A DNA stretch of 64,000 nt from Coxiellaceae bacterium (GCA_029212885.1 JARGPC010000009.1:1-64000), one strand, 5' to 3'. Numbered from the stretch's first letter, positions 37,297 to 47,600 are shown. Numbers and translations are program-made. Notes: a model not told the origin generated them from the letters alone.

Positions 37297-38392
37297 ACAG
37301 CGAGGTGTGGCGACCTTAGTGGTCACCAGTATTTTATTGTTCTTAGTAACGATAGCGTGTTTCTTTAGTGCGCGAGCGATTTTGACAGAACAGCAAGTTG
37401 TTAATAATGCGGTGTATCATGAGCAGGCTTTTCAGATGGCACAAGCAGGTTTGGATTATGGTCATGGGCATTTGATTTGGCAGGGAACGGCTGTTGCAGA
37501 TGGAACTGTGTTGGCCGGTGCTGTTGGCGGTGGTGGTACATATACAGTAACGATTGATTATGTTGGAGGTAATAATCAAATAGTGCAGCTAACTTCAATT
37601 GGTACCAGTGCCGATGGACAAGTCAATAAAACATTAATGGAGCAAGCAATGTTGATAGGCAATCCTGGATTGGGTGAATTTAATATTGCGATTAAATCTA
37701 CGGGTGTCGTTGATATTAATGGGACATCTACAATTATTAATTTATCGAATGATGAAACCATTTCGTCTGGTGGTATAACGGATATAGGCGGTAATTCAAC
37801 AACGGTGCTGTCAAGTGGGGTGAGTTCAGATAAAAACACATTAGCGGGTGATGTGAATCCTAATGATGCTGTTTTAGCAGCAACTAGTGATGCTGATCTA
37901 TTTGATAATCATTTTGGTATGGCACTTACTGATTTTCAAGCCACTGCTGATAGTTCGTTTAGTTCAACCGGTAATACTAATTATAATACGCAGCTTAATG
38001 GAAAGCTGGGCGAAACGATTTGGATAGATGCCGGTGGTGGTACGGTTGATATTAATTCATCAACGGTGGTGGGGTCAGCAGCGCAACCTGTAACATTGGT
38101 TGTAAGTAATGGTGATTTAACTATTGAAGGCAGCGCTGTGGTTCATGGCTCGGTGGTTACTAGCGGAGAGTATTCTATGGCGGGTAATAGTGAGGTGTAT
38201 GGCATTGTATATGCCTCGGGTGATACCTCGATTACTGGTGCGAGTATTATTGAAGGTGGGTTGATTGTTGGCGGGGACTTGGATATTCGTATTAGTGGCC
38301 GGATTAAATATGTGCAGGCGAATATTCAAAGTTATGGTGCGTCAGGTGGCACAGAATACAGTCGTCTAACCGGCAGTTGGAAAGATTTTTAG
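37277..38392 (+). CDS. PilX-like minor pilus protein with beta-helix-like C-terminus
   Basis: This 371-residue protein starts with RGVATLVVTSILLFLVTIACFFSARAIL, the PilX N-terminal type of helix, which lacks a typical prepilin Glu at +5. The next segment, NNAVYHEQAFQMAQAGLDYGHGHL, is typical of PilX/GspK-like proteins. The rest is unusual: 200 residues of short repeats rich in Gly, Ser, Thr and Val (DINGTSTIINLS, TIEGSAVVHGSVVTSG, MAGNSEVYGIVYASGDTSITGASIIEGGLIVGG) that look like a beta-helix or bactofilin-like stack. It is about twice the usual PilX length. It overlaps pilW by 20 bases. Confidence 0.75.
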   Translation: MINTYHKQRGVATLVVTSILLFLVTIACFFSARAILTEQQVVNNAVYHEQAFQMAQAGLDYGHGHLIWQGTAVADGTVLAGAVGGGGTYTVTIDYVGGNNQIVQLTSIGTSADGQVNKTLMEQAMLIGNPGLGEFNIAIKSTGVVDINGTSTIINLSNDETISSGGITDIGGNSTTVLSSGVSSDKNTLAGDVNPNDAVLAATSDADLFDNHFGMALTDFQATADSSFSSTGNTNYNTQLNGKLGETIWIDAGGGTVDINSSTVVGSAAQPVTLVVSNGDLTIEGSAVVHGSVVTSGEYSMAGNSEVYGIVYASGDTSITGASIIEGGLIVGGDLDIRISGRIKYVQANIQSYGASGGTEYSRLTGSWKDF

Positions 38393-38405
38393 TGGGGGTG
38401 TTGTG

Positions 38406-38846
38406 ATGAAGTGGAAAATGGCAGCAGTCAGTTTAATAGAGGTCTTGGTGGCGTTGGCTGTGTTGTCGATTGGTATGGTGGCTTTAATGAAATTTCAGGC
38501 TAATATCCTGACAGATAGGGTGATTTCCGCGCAACAGGCCGAGGCGTTGTCGTTGGCGCGAGGGTTGATGAGTGAAACACGTCACAATCAAAATTTATTT
38601 CTGACCGAGTATATCGGCGGCCCTAATTATGGTGAGCCAGGGACTAGTAGTACTTCACATATCAGCGGCACTACCACATATACTTTGAATCGAGTTATTG
38701 TAAAGAATGCGACACCTGAATATAAGCAAATTACGGTAACGGTCTCTTGGACTGACCCTAAGGGCACATCGCGAAATGTGGTCATAGGGTCTAAGATAGC
38801 GAGTGTCGATCCTAATAAAGTTGGCGAAGTGATGACGGAGTTATAG
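38406..38846 (+). CDS. pilV: PilV-type minor pilin
   Basis: This 146-residue protein has the N-terminus MKWKMAAVSLIEVLVALAVLSIGMVALMKFQANIL, the PilV signature with Glu at +5, followed by QQAEALSLARGLMSE. The presumed cleavage site reads AA/VS and lacks the usual Gly at -1. The C-terminal VSWTDPKGTSRNVVIGSKI is typical of GspI/PilV. It starts 13 bases after the PilX-like gene (ATG just after a GTG). It probably contributes to the pilus tip. Confidence 0.82.
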   Translation: MKWKMAAVSLIEVLVALAVLSIGMVALMKFQANILTDRVISAQQAEALSLARGLMSETRHNQNLFLTEYIGGPNYGEPGTSSTSHISGTTTYTLNRVIVKNATPEYKQITVTVSWTDPKGTSRNVVIGSKIASVDPNKVGEVMTEL

Positions 38847-38851
38847 CGATT

Positions 38852-39253
38852 ATGGTAAAGATAAAAGCCGGAGTAACTGTTGTTGAGGTGTTCATTGCTA
38901 TCGTGCTGATAGCAGCAATTGTTGTCGTTTTGGTTCAAGGAAAGGGGGTAATGTCGCTTGGCAGTATAATTACTGATCAGCAGTCGCGAGCGTTGTTAAT
39001 TGCGCGAGATCAATTAGCTCAGCTCAAAAAATCAAGTGACGGACCAATTACTGGTTCCACGGTAGTGAATGATAAGTCAACCAGTTATACTGTCAATTGG
39101 GCTGAGGAGTCGTATACTAACCCTGATAACAAGGTATTGTCTGTTTCTGTAGCTTGGAGTAGCGGTAAGGCAATTGAGCAAACGGTTGGGTTAATTGATG
39201 TTATTAAATTAAAGAAATCAGTTGTAAGAAGTGATGTGGTGGATGAGATATAA
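38852..39253 (+). CDS. Additional minor pilin (GspI/PilV type)
   Basis: This 133-residue protein begins MVKIKAGVTVVEVFIAIVLIAAIVVVLVQGKG, a prepilin-like helix with Gly at -1, Val at +1 and Glu at +5. The sequence that follows, QQSRALLIARDQLAQLKK...YTVNWAEESYT...VSVAWSSGKAIEQTVGL, parallels the pilV product upstream, so it may be a diverged duplicate. It starts five bases after pilV. A fifth minor pilin is not part of the standard FimU-PilVWXE set. Confidence 0.7.
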   Translation: MVKIKAGVTVVEVFIAIVLIAAIVVVLVQGKGVMSLGSIITDQQSRALLIARDQLAQLKKSSDGPITGSTVVNDKSTSYTVNWAEESYTNPDNKVLSVSVAWSSGKAIEQTVGLIDVIKLKKSVVRSDVVDEI

Positions 39254-39264
39254 GGGGCTGTTTC

Positions 39265-39882
39265 ATGTTATGGCGTAGCATAGCAATATTATTGATGAGT
39301 ATGTTTTTAGTTGCCGGCTACGCTGATATCTATCGTACAGTGGCACCTGATGGTTCAGTGGTATTTACCGATAAGAATATAGATGGTGATGCTGAGAAGG
39401 TAAAGCTCAAGCCGGTCAGTGTATCAAAGCCAGCAAGTAATCCAACATTAACACCACAAGATTTGCAGTTACAAACTAAAACAACGAGCAGTACCGATGG
39501 TTATTATACGTCGGTGAAGATAATGACCCCGCAAGATGGCCAAACTTTATGGAACCAACCTAAAACACCGGTTGTGGTGGGTGTAACACCACCCTTGCAG
39601 CCGGGTGATAAAGTGCAGTTGAAAATGGATGGCAAAGTGGTGCGTACCAATGATACGGGTTCGTTTGAATTGGATTATGTGGAGCGTGGCGAACATACTT
39701 TTGAAGCCCAAGTATTAAATGCTCAAGGTAAAGTTTTGCGTTACTCCAAGACTATTAAAGTGTATGTGCAACGCACGGGGCTTAATAATCGTGCGGGCAA
39801 GCAGCAGTTCACGTTGAAGCGTCTCGAATTGCCGGTGACGCTGGCTAGTGTTACTAAGTTTATTGCAGGAGTGTTGAAGTGA
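39265..39882 (+). CDS. DUF4124 domain protein, secreted
   Basis: This 205-residue protein has a signal peptide (cut near AGYA) and an N-terminal DUF4124 motif (IYRTVAPDGSVVFTDKN). A Thr/Lys-rich linker precedes an immunoglobulin-like beta domain (VKIMTPQDGQTLWNQPKTPVVVGV...DKVQLKMDGKVV...YVERGEHTFEAQVLNAQGK). DUF4124 proteins are periplasmic and common in gammaproteobacteria, with no defined role. Its stop overlaps the pilT start (GTGA), and it starts 11 bases after the fifth minor pilin, so it belongs to the pilus operon. Confidence 0.8.
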   Translation: MLWRSIAILLMSMFLVAGYADIYRTVAPDGSVVFTDKNIDGDAEKVKLKPVSVSKPASNPTLTPQDLQLQTKTTSSTDGYYTSVKIMTPQDGQTLWNQPKTPVVVGVTPPLQPGDKVQLKMDGKVVRTNDTGSFELDYVERGEHTFEAQVLNAQGKVLRYSKTIKVYVQRTGLNNRAGKQQFTLKRLELPVTLASVTKFIAGVLK

Positions 39883-40898
39883 CTTTAGATGAGTTGTTAA
39901 GAATTACAGTGGAGCGTAATGCGTCTGATTTACATCTTTCTGTGGGTGAGTCACCGGTTGTGCGTATTGATGGTGAGTTACAGCGTTTAGATGACCCAGA
40001 GCTTACCGAGGAAACGCTGTCAGGTATGATTGATGGTATTTTAAATGATGCGCAGAAGAAGGTTTTTATTGAAGAGTTAGAAACGGATTTGAGTTATTCC
40101 ATAGAGGGTCTTGCTCGTTTTCGTGTGAATATCTTTCATCAGCAGCGTGGGGCTGCAGCTGTATTGCGTGTGATTCCAGATCGAATTCCAACGTTTGAAG
40201 AATTAAAGTTGCCAGAGATTATACATTCATTTTGTGGCTTGCCTAATGGGTTATTATTAGTGACTGGGCCAACGGGCTCTGGTAAGTCAACCACACTAGC
40301 CGCAATGGTGGATTCGATTAATGAGCAATACCACCATCATATTATTACCATTGAAGACCCGATAGAATTTACGTATCACAATAAAAACTGTTTGATTAAT
40401 CAACGTGAAGTAAAAAAAGATACGTTGAGTTTCAATGCGGCGTTACGTTCTGTGTTACGTGAAGATCCAGATATTATATTGGTGGGTGAGTTGCGAGATT
40501 TAGAAACCATTCGTTTGGCGTTAACCGCAGCTGAAACCGGACACCTGGTGTTGGCGACCTTGCATACCAATTCGGCAGCGAAAACCATTGACCGTTTAAT
40601 CGATGTGTTTCCTACCGGTGAGAAGGATATGATTCGTGCGATGTTATCAGAATCATTACGTGCGGTTGTTGCGCAAACGCTATTAAAGAAAATTGGTGGT
40701 GGTCGTATTGCGGCGCAAGAGATTATGGTATGTACGCCAGCAATACGAAATCTTATTAGAGAAAATAAGGTGCCTCAAATTTACTCTGCGATACAAACCG
40801 GTAAGGCGGTAGGCATGCGCACAATGGAGCAGCACTTAGCAGAATTGGCTGAGGCACAGTTGATAGAGCCGGTTAAGAAAACTGATTCAGCCGTTTGA
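39879..40898 (+). CDS. pilT: Type IV pilus retraction ATPase
   Basis: The motor that depolymerises pili for twitching and DNA uptake. The 339-residue protein starts at a GTG that overlaps the previous stop, with GGAG at 39868-39871. It contains NASDLHLSVGESPVVRIDGEL, Walker A GPTGSGKS with Lys136, LREDPDIILVGELRDLETI, and LATLHTNSAAKTIDRL. The C-terminal AIRNLIRENKVPQIYSAIQTGK is the AIRNLIRE motif of PilT needed for retraction, which separates it from PilU. It ends the rightward minor pilin operon. Confidence 0.96.
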   Translation: MTLDELLRITVERNASDLHLSVGESPVVRIDGELQRLDDPELTEETLSGMIDGILNDAQKKVFIEELETDLSYSIEGLARFRVNIFHQQRGAAAVLRVIPDRIPTFEELKLPEIIHSFCGLPNGLLLVTGPTGSGKSTTLAAMVDSINEQYHHHIITIEDPIEFTYHNKNCLINQREVKKDTLSFNAALRSVLREDPDIILVGELRDLETIRLALTAAETGHLVLATLHTNSAAKTIDRLIDVFPTGEKDMIRAMLSESLRAVVAQTLLKKIGGGRIAAQEIMVCTPAIRNLIRENKVPQIYSAIQTGKAVGMRTMEQHLAELAEAQLIEPVKKTDSAV

Positions 40899-40911
40899 TC
40901 TGTTACCCTTT

Positions 40912-42954
40912 TTAAGTGTTAAATTCATAATTAATAAAGTAAGGTGAATTTGTGTTGAAAATGGTTTGAAATGTACCGCTAACTAATAGGCCACCATCAT
41001 ATGGTTTTACATTGTAAACAGGTCTATTTGGATTGGCTGCAAAGGAATTGTCGATCATTCCTGTGGTGCTATCGAACCGTATTAAGTAACTAGCTCCCCC
41101 AACGTAAATAAAGTTTTTGTATTTTTCTACAGTGGCGCATCGCCCTAAATTTAGATTAAACAAAGGGTCCGTTAAGCCAGTAAACTTATTAAGTTTAAGA
41201 AAGTGTTGCCTAAAATAGCCACCCACGTATATATTATCACCAACGACCGTGATGCCATTAACGGCACCGTTTAGCGTTGGCATAAAGTTTAAATCCTTAG
41301 CGTGAGTAGTTAAGTTATACTTACTTAACCGCCCTTTAATGTAACCCCCGACGTAAATGGAGTTGTCATCAAACGCAAGGCTGTACACGCTTCCGCTGAC
41401 CAGCAAGTTAAAATCTTTATCGTACACTAAGTTCGGTAAACTGTATCTTGCAACAAACTTCGATCCATTGCTTCTAGAGATATTAGAAAAACGGCCGCCA
41501 ACATATAAATAGTTGTCATGTATTTTAATGGTATGAACAGCATTGTTAGGGGAGGGCCTAAATGATGAATCAACAACACCTGTAGTTTTAGATAGCTTTG
41601 CAAATTTATATGTTCTAATGTTGTTAGTTTTTGTGAAGTCGCCGCCAATAAATAAGCTGTTATTGTAAATGGCCAATGTCCTAACCGGACCATTCACATG
41701 AGGAAAAAAGTTGGTGTCAGGCAATCCTGTATCAGGATTTATTTTAGCAACGTAACCTGGTGAGACAGGCTTCCCTGCGCCTTTTAGATTGCCGCCTATC
41801 AATAAATGGCCGTTATCGATACTGGCGGTATTTAATTGTCCTGATGTTTGAGGTTCAAAAGTGAAGTCACGGCTCATATCATTTTTATTAAACCTTGCAA
41901 CTTTCACATTGGCGTTTCCGGCATTACTGCTAAAATCATACACTGAGCTAACATACATATACTTACTGTCAAAAAATATATTTTTCACCCACGCCGGCGT
42001 ATTGATAGAAAAGGTTGTATCTTCAGTTCCTGTATTAAGGTCAAATCGTTTGGTTTTAGCTGAATTAAAGCCAAGCCCTGCCCCTATATATAGCCATGAA
42101 TTATCTGCTGCGAGAGCTGGTATTCTAGCTGATGTCGACAGACTGCTTAATCTGAAATTAATATCTTTTCTGCCCGTTGATTCATTTACTTTACTTATTG
42201 TATGGTTTGAGGTGATATCCTCGAGAAAGAGCGAATCATTATTCGACGAGATTATGTTTCCAATAATTCTATCGGACGTGTAATAATTAGTATCAATAGC
42301 CCCTGTTTCTAGGTTTGCTTTTGCAAAATATTGAATAGCAGTACCATTAATATGTCTAAAAAAACCACCAATATACAGTGCATTTCTTGTTGCGTGTATT
42401 GTGTTTATCTTTAACGCTGGGCTATCGGTTACTCTCACTCTGAAATTTGGGTCGACTTTGCCGGTAGTTAAATCGATTAAGTCAACACCAGAGAAGTCAG
42501 CAACATATAGTTTATTATCAATTTTTGATATGTGTTTAATATTACCAATAGTAATACCGGGGGAGAAGCTCGCGTCAATACTGCCGTCAGCAAGGATATG
42601 AGCAAAATTTCTAGTGACCGTGGTGTCGTTTTTGATCGTAAACTCACCTGCAATATAAAATCCACCATTGCCATCGGGCGCTGACACATTAACGGTACCA
42701 TTGACTCTTGTGGTGTTTGGTACTAAATCACCGGCTGAGTTAAATAATGCCATTGATCCAATGTTTCGGGATATTTCCGTAAATTTACCGGCGATATATA
42801 CAGCGTTGCTGTTCGGATCTTTAATTGCAGCCATCACTGCACTATGCGGTGGGTATACCAGGGGATGTATTTGCGTGCGATGCTTGGCAAAAGCTGCTGG
42901 AAAAATAAGGGTGCAGGCGCTGAAGGTGATTAACTGCTTAAGTGTTATTTTCAT
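40912..42954 (-). CDS. Secreted beta-propeller protein with about 14 repeats
   Basis: This 680-residue protein has a signal peptide (cut near AFAKH) and AAGGA before its ATG. Through its length it repeats a core such as NSLFIGGDFTKT, NYLYVGGRFSNI and DNIYVGGYFRQH, each followed by ...DTNF or ...DPLF. I count about 14 copies at 40-50 residue spacing, like the delta-60 / DUF5122 beta-propeller repeat, enough for two seven-bladed propellers. It is probably exported; no anchor is visible. It lies tail to tail with pilT (13 bases apart), so it is not in the pilus operon, but no other PilY1-like propeller protein is encoded here. Function unknown. Confidence 0.75.
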   Translation of the reverse strand: MKITLKQLITFSACTLIFPAAFAKHRTQIHPLVYPPHSAVMAAIKDPNSNAVYIAGKFTEISRNIGSMALFNSAGDLVPNTTRVNGTVNVSAPDGNGGFYIAGEFTIKNDTTVTRNFAHILADGSIDASFSPGITIGNIKHISKIDNKLYVADFSGVDLIDLTTGKVDPNFRVRVTDSPALKINTIHATRNALYIGGFFRHINGTAIQYFAKANLETGAIDTNYYTSDRIIGNIISSNNDSLFLEDITSNHTISKVNESTGRKDINFRLSSLSTSARIPALAADNSWLYIGAGLGFNSAKTKRFDLNTGTEDTTFSINTPAWVKNIFFDSKYMYVSSVYDFSSNAGNANVKVARFNKNDMSRDFTFEPQTSGQLNTASIDNGHLLIGGNLKGAGKPVSPGYVAKINPDTGLPDTNFFPHVNGPVRTLAIYNNSLFIGGDFTKTNNIRTYKFAKLSKTTGVVDSSFRPSPNNAVHTIKIHDNYLYVGGRFSNISRSNGSKFVARYSLPNLVYDKDFNLLVSGSVYSLAFDDNSIYVGGYIKGRLSKYNLTTHAKDLNFMPTLNGAVNGITVVGDNIYVGGYFRQHFLKLNKFTGLTDPLFNLNLGRCATVEKYKNFIYVGGASYLIRFDSTTGMIDNSFAANPNRPVYNVKPYDGGLLVSGTFQTIFNTNSPYFINYEFNT

Positions 42955-43111
42955 TATTTAAAGTCCTTTTTAATTAATTCGAATTGGAATAAAACAATCT
43001 AAACACAGCTCATGAATATAATCAAACATAATTTAAAGTCCATTATAATGCCTTATGATTATAAGGTAATGACGTGGTTAGTGCTTTAGATGGTTCATCC
43101 AGCATCACTAA

Positions 43112-44320
43112 TCAACAGATAGACACGCGACGTTCTGCCTGTTTGCTTTCAGGTTTATCCATTCCTTCTTCTGCAGCGGTTACTCTCGGGCAGCGACTGC
43201 CAACAGGGGCTGGTGTGCTTGATGATACTTCGGGGATATACGCTGGATTCATGTGAACTTTTGGCTGAGGTGTTTTTTGTGTTTTACCGCACAAGCATTC
43301 TCCCACCTTATACAGTAATAATGCCATCCCTGTAGAGAAAGTGGTTAATGCCATTTGCCCTGTGATTGTTAATGAAGTATCGGCAATGCGACTAGCGGTA
43401 TCGAGGTGATTTTGATCGGCCAAATAATGCGGCGCACAACTGACAAACCAGTCGACAAGAAAATTAACGCTAGCGATAGTGAGTACTTTGGCTTTATTAT
43501 CACGTAACCAAGGAATAACTTGTGTTATGTGAGCGACTTTTGTCATGCGGGTTAAGCCCAGCACAACAGGCAGTGCTGCCGTAAAGCCAAACATGCCAGT
43601 CGTGCCTAGGGTATCTGATAAACCTTTAGTGAGCTCTGGGGCGGCGAGGACTAATGATTTAAATATAATTAATGGTCCGAGTTTAGTTAACGCCGCAGCG
43701 GTAGGAATTAAGTGGGTTGCACGCAGTTGAATGCCTAGATCGTTATGATGAATCGCTTCGGCGATGCCGCGTGACAATATATTCATTGGTATTAGCATTA
43801 TTGGCACAAGCGAGAACCAGCGTTCGTAACTATCCGCCGCTTCATCACTGACCAATGGAGAGATGGCTAATGGTAATATTGCAGAGCAAAAGCTCATCGT
43901 GAGGAATGTTATTGCGTGTGTTTGTTTGACGCGTAATTGTGTTTGTTGTTGTCTAGCGAGGTCTTTGCGGATGATGTCAATTATATCTGCCCGTTGATCC
44001 TCAGGTAATGCATCATAGAGGGCGAGTCGAGTCGAGTCACTGCGAATGTGCTGGAGGACTGGTGGGGGAGATGGTGTTGTGACTACGGCTGTTGTATGTG
44101 CCTTTTCTTTGCGCTCAAAGACAAATGATAAGGCGTAAATAAGCGCGAGCGGTAGTAATAAGTAGCAGGCCATTTTGTTTAGTAAGGCAAACCCAGTGCC
44201 TTGTTTGAGGACGGATGTGCGTTCACTGTAAAAGTAGCTATCGGCGCCAGCCATGCGTAATACAGCGATAGTTATCAAGCCAAATTTTACGGCGTCAGGG
44301 TGTATTTTAGGTAATCTCAT
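43112..44320 (-). CDS. Polytopic membrane protein of unknown function
   Basis: This 402-residue protein has about eight hydrophobic segments (MACYLLLPLALIYALSFVF, AITFLTMSFCSAILPLAISPL, LVPIMLIPMNILSRGI, LGPLIIFKSLVLAAPEL, TGMFGFTAALPVVLGL, VLTIASVNFLVDWFVS, MALTTFSTGMALLLYKV). A soluble segment around 65-125 includes DALPEDQRADIIDIIRKDLARQQQ. The C-terminal 50 residues are Pro/Ser-rich and hydrophilic. It resembles no transporter family I can name. It stands alone, divergent from purL. Confidence 0.6.
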   Translation of the reverse strand: MRLPKIHPDAVKFGLITIAVLRMAGADSYFYSERTSVLKQGTGFALLNKMACYLLLPLALIYALSFVFERKEKAHTTAVVTTPSPPPVLQHIRSDSTRLALYDALPEDQRADIIDIIRKDLARQQQTQLRVKQTHAITFLTMSFCSAILPLAISPLVSDEAADSYERWFSLVPIMLIPMNILSRGIAEAIHHNDLGIQLRATHLIPTAAALTKLGPLIIFKSLVLAAPELTKGLSDTLGTTGMFGFTAALPVVLGLTRMTKVAHITQVIPWLRDNKAKVLTIASVNFLVDWFVSCAPHYLADQNHLDTASRIADTSLTITGQMALTTFSTGMALLLYKVGECLCGKTQKTPQPKVHMNPAYIPEVSSSTPAPVGSRCPRVTAAEEGMDKPESKQAERRVSIC

Positions 44321-44687
44321 TATAATTCAACCAGTTAAAATCCAATAAAAATTCATATTTATATTACTAATAGATATTACTACATTACCCGTTAGTGTGC
44401 AAGATGTACTTTTTGGTTGATTACATCCGGCGCAAGCCGTGCAAGATAAAGACAAGGCAACCATGGGTTCCTTTGGTGGTGTTGAGATGGTTTTCGATGA
44501 CTTTAAAGCGAAGATTAATATAGGTAAGCGTTGAATATGTATTACCGTATGCTTTGGGTTAAGGTTTGTTTCTACAGTATGAGGGTGAAATGAAAGCAGC
44601 CCTACCTAGCCCGTGATAAACCCTTGCTTGCTTTCGATCCAAACCCATAAATGCTATAGTACCCGCGTCTTTAACCGGGGTAAGATC
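44321..44687. other. Intergenic region with a possible gene remnant
   Basis: This 367-base gap separates two divergent genes. A 37-codon open stretch at about 44427-44535 on the plus strand reads like the end of a protein (QDKDKATMGSFGGVEMVFDD, then FKAKINIGKR and a stop) but has no upstream start or domain. The last 60 bases hold the purL promoter. The rest is AT-rich with nothing I recognise. Confidence 0.3.
44632..44660 (+). promoter_or_regulatory. Putative purL promoter
   Basis: TATAGT at 44655-44660 lies 17 bases after TTTCGA at 44632-44637; an alternative -35, TTGCTT at 44628, has a 21-base spacer. The predicted leader is about 20 bases. No PurR-type palindrome (ACGCAAACGTTTGCGT) is visible. 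Confidence 0.4.
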
Positions 44688-47600
44688 ATGCTGATATTTG
44701 TAGGCCGTTCGGCTTTGAGTTCCTTTAGGCAGCAACAGCTGCAAACACCATTTCAAGCACGCTATATTTACTGTGTATCACGTAAAGCGGGGGCGGTGAT
44801 ACCACAAGATGACTTGATGGCTTTATTGCAGGCCGATGAATTGGTGAGCAGTTTAAGCTGTGAGGATGGTTTTTGTGTGGTGCCACGATTGGGTACAATT
44901 TCACCATGGTCATCGAAAGCGACAGATATTGCGCAATATTGCGGTTTTGATGGTATTGAACGCATTGAGCGTGGCGTTTGGTATCAGTTTGATCAGGCGT
45001 GGTTGGACATGGGTGACCAGCAACGCCAGCAGGTGGTGGATGATTTACATGACTCAATGACAGAGTCTGTAATTACTCAGTCGCAACACTTATCGCAATT
45101 GTTTACCGAAACGAAGCCGCAGCCATTAAATCATATTGCTGTATTGGCGGAAGGTCGTAAGGCTTTGGAACAAGCCAATCAACAAATGGGTTTGGCATTA
45201 TCGGAAGATGAGATTGACTACTTATTCGATGCCTACCAAGATTTAGGTCGTGATCCGACTGATGCTGAATTGATGATGTTTGCTCAGGTTAATTCCGAGC
45301 ATTGTCGTCATAAAATTTTTAATGCGGTTAATATTGTTCATAATGAGCCTAGTGAACACTCATTGTTTTCGATGATACGCAATACTTACAAACAACATCC
45401 CGATAAAGTAGCGGTGGCCTACAGTGATAATTCGGCAGTCGTGAAAGGACCGATAGCCAATCGATTTTATGCGGATCCGGCGAGTAATGCTTATCATGAA
45501 TCGACTGAGTTAGCGCATTATGTATTCAAGGTTGAAACGCATAATCACCCAACGGCGATATCACCTTTTGCTGGTGCCGCTACTGGTTCTGGTGGTGAGA
45601 TTCGTGATGAAGCAGCGACGGGTCGTGGTGCACAAGCTAAAGCAGGGTTATGTGGTTTCTCGGTATCGCATTTGCATATCCCTGGTTTGGTGCAGCCGTG
45701 GGAATTTTGCAGTGGTAAGCCAGCGAATACGGCATCAGCACTACAGATTATGTTGGAAGGACCAATTGGGGCTGCAGCATTTAATAATGAGTTTGGTCGA
45801 CCGAATTTATGTGGTTACTTTCGCAGTTGCGAGATGACGTTAAACACAGATTTTGGTGAGGTGATACGCGGTTATCATAAGCCAATTATGATTGCTGGTG
45901 GCTTGGGTCAAATCCGTGATCAGCAAGTTATGAAGCTGCCATTAAAGGCGGAAACCTGCTTGATTGTATTGGGTGGGCCGGGCATGCCGATTGGTTTAGG
46001 TGGCGGAGCGGCGTCATCGATTAGTTCCGGCGATAATAAAGCGGATTTAGATTTTGCTTCGGTGCAGCGTGCAAATCCGGAAATGGAGCGCCGTGCACAA
46101 GAAGTGATTAACACTTGTTGGGCGATGGGTGATGATAATCCGATTGTGAGTATTCATGATGTTGGTGCCGGTGGTTTATCGAATGCGATGCCTGAATTAG
46201 TGGAAGCCGATGACTTGGGCGCATATTTAGATATTCGCAAGATCCCGTTAGATGCACCGGGTATGAGTCCATTAGAGATATGGTGCAATGAGTCACAAGA
46301 GCGTTATGTATTGGCGGTTGATAAGCAGTATGTAGAACAATTTAAAGCTATTTGTCAGCGTGAAAGATGCCCAGTAGCCGTATTGGGGCAGGCAACTATA
46401 TCGAAGCAATTACAAGTGGCTGACCCGTTATTAAAGCAAGATGCCGTGCATCTGCCGATGGATGTTTTATTTGAAAAAATCCCGCCTTTGGAGCGCAATT
46501 TAAAGCCTGCTAACTACTATAAACCGCAACCTTTCGACAGTGTTGGTATTGAGTTAGCTGATGCGATTAAGCGTGTGTTGCAATTTCCAGCAGTAGCAGA
46601 TAAATCCTTTTTGATTACGATAGGGGACCGCAGTGTGACCGGCATGGTGGCGCGTGATCAAATGGTTGGCCCATGGCAGGTACCGGTTAGTGATGTCGCT
46701 GTAACGGCCAATAGCTTTGATGGCTTTGGCGGTGAAGCCATGGCGATGGGCGAGCGTGCTCCTGTAGCGTTATTGCATCATGCGGCATCAGCCCGTTTGG
46801 CGGTGGGTGAAGCGATAACCAATATGGCAGCTGCTGCAATTGATGATATTAGTGATTTGGTGTTGTCTGCAAATTGGATGGCGGCAGCAGATTATGATGG
46901 CGAAGGTTTGGGTTTGTATGAGGCAGTTCAAACGGTAGGGATGGAGTTATGCCCAGCGTTGGGTATTGCAATTCCTGTAGGTAAAGATTCATTATCGATG
47001 CGTACTAAGTGGCAACAAGATGGCCAGGTGCGCAGTGTTACTTCGCCACTGTCATTAGTGATTAGTGCCAGTGCATGCGTAAGTGATATTCGTAAAACAT
47101 TAACGCCGCAAGTGCGTACTGATCAAGGTGATACTGAATTATTGTTACTGGACTTAGGTAAGGGTTCTAACTGTTTAGGTGCGTCGGTATTGTCGCAGGT
47201 TTATAATCAATTGGGTGATAGACCTGCTGATGTTGATGACCCGGTGACATTAAAAATATTCTTTAGTGAAGTTCAGCGTTTAAATCGTGAGGATTCAATT
47301 TTAGCTTATCATGATCGCTCTGATGGCGGTTTATTAGCTACGGTAACCGAGATGATGTTTGCCGGTGGCGTTGGGGTTACGATAGATCTTGATAGTAAAG
47401 GACCAGAGCTTCTAGCAGCATTATTTAGTGAGGAATTGGGTGCTGTCATTCAGGTGCGTAAAGCGCAAAGTGCTGCTATTCAGCATCAATTAAGTGAAGC
47501 AGGTCTGGGTGGCTGTGTGCAAGTGATTGGTTATTTAAATGATGATGATGAATTGCATATCAATGCTTGCGGTGAGCAGGTTTACCAACAAGCGCGTACA

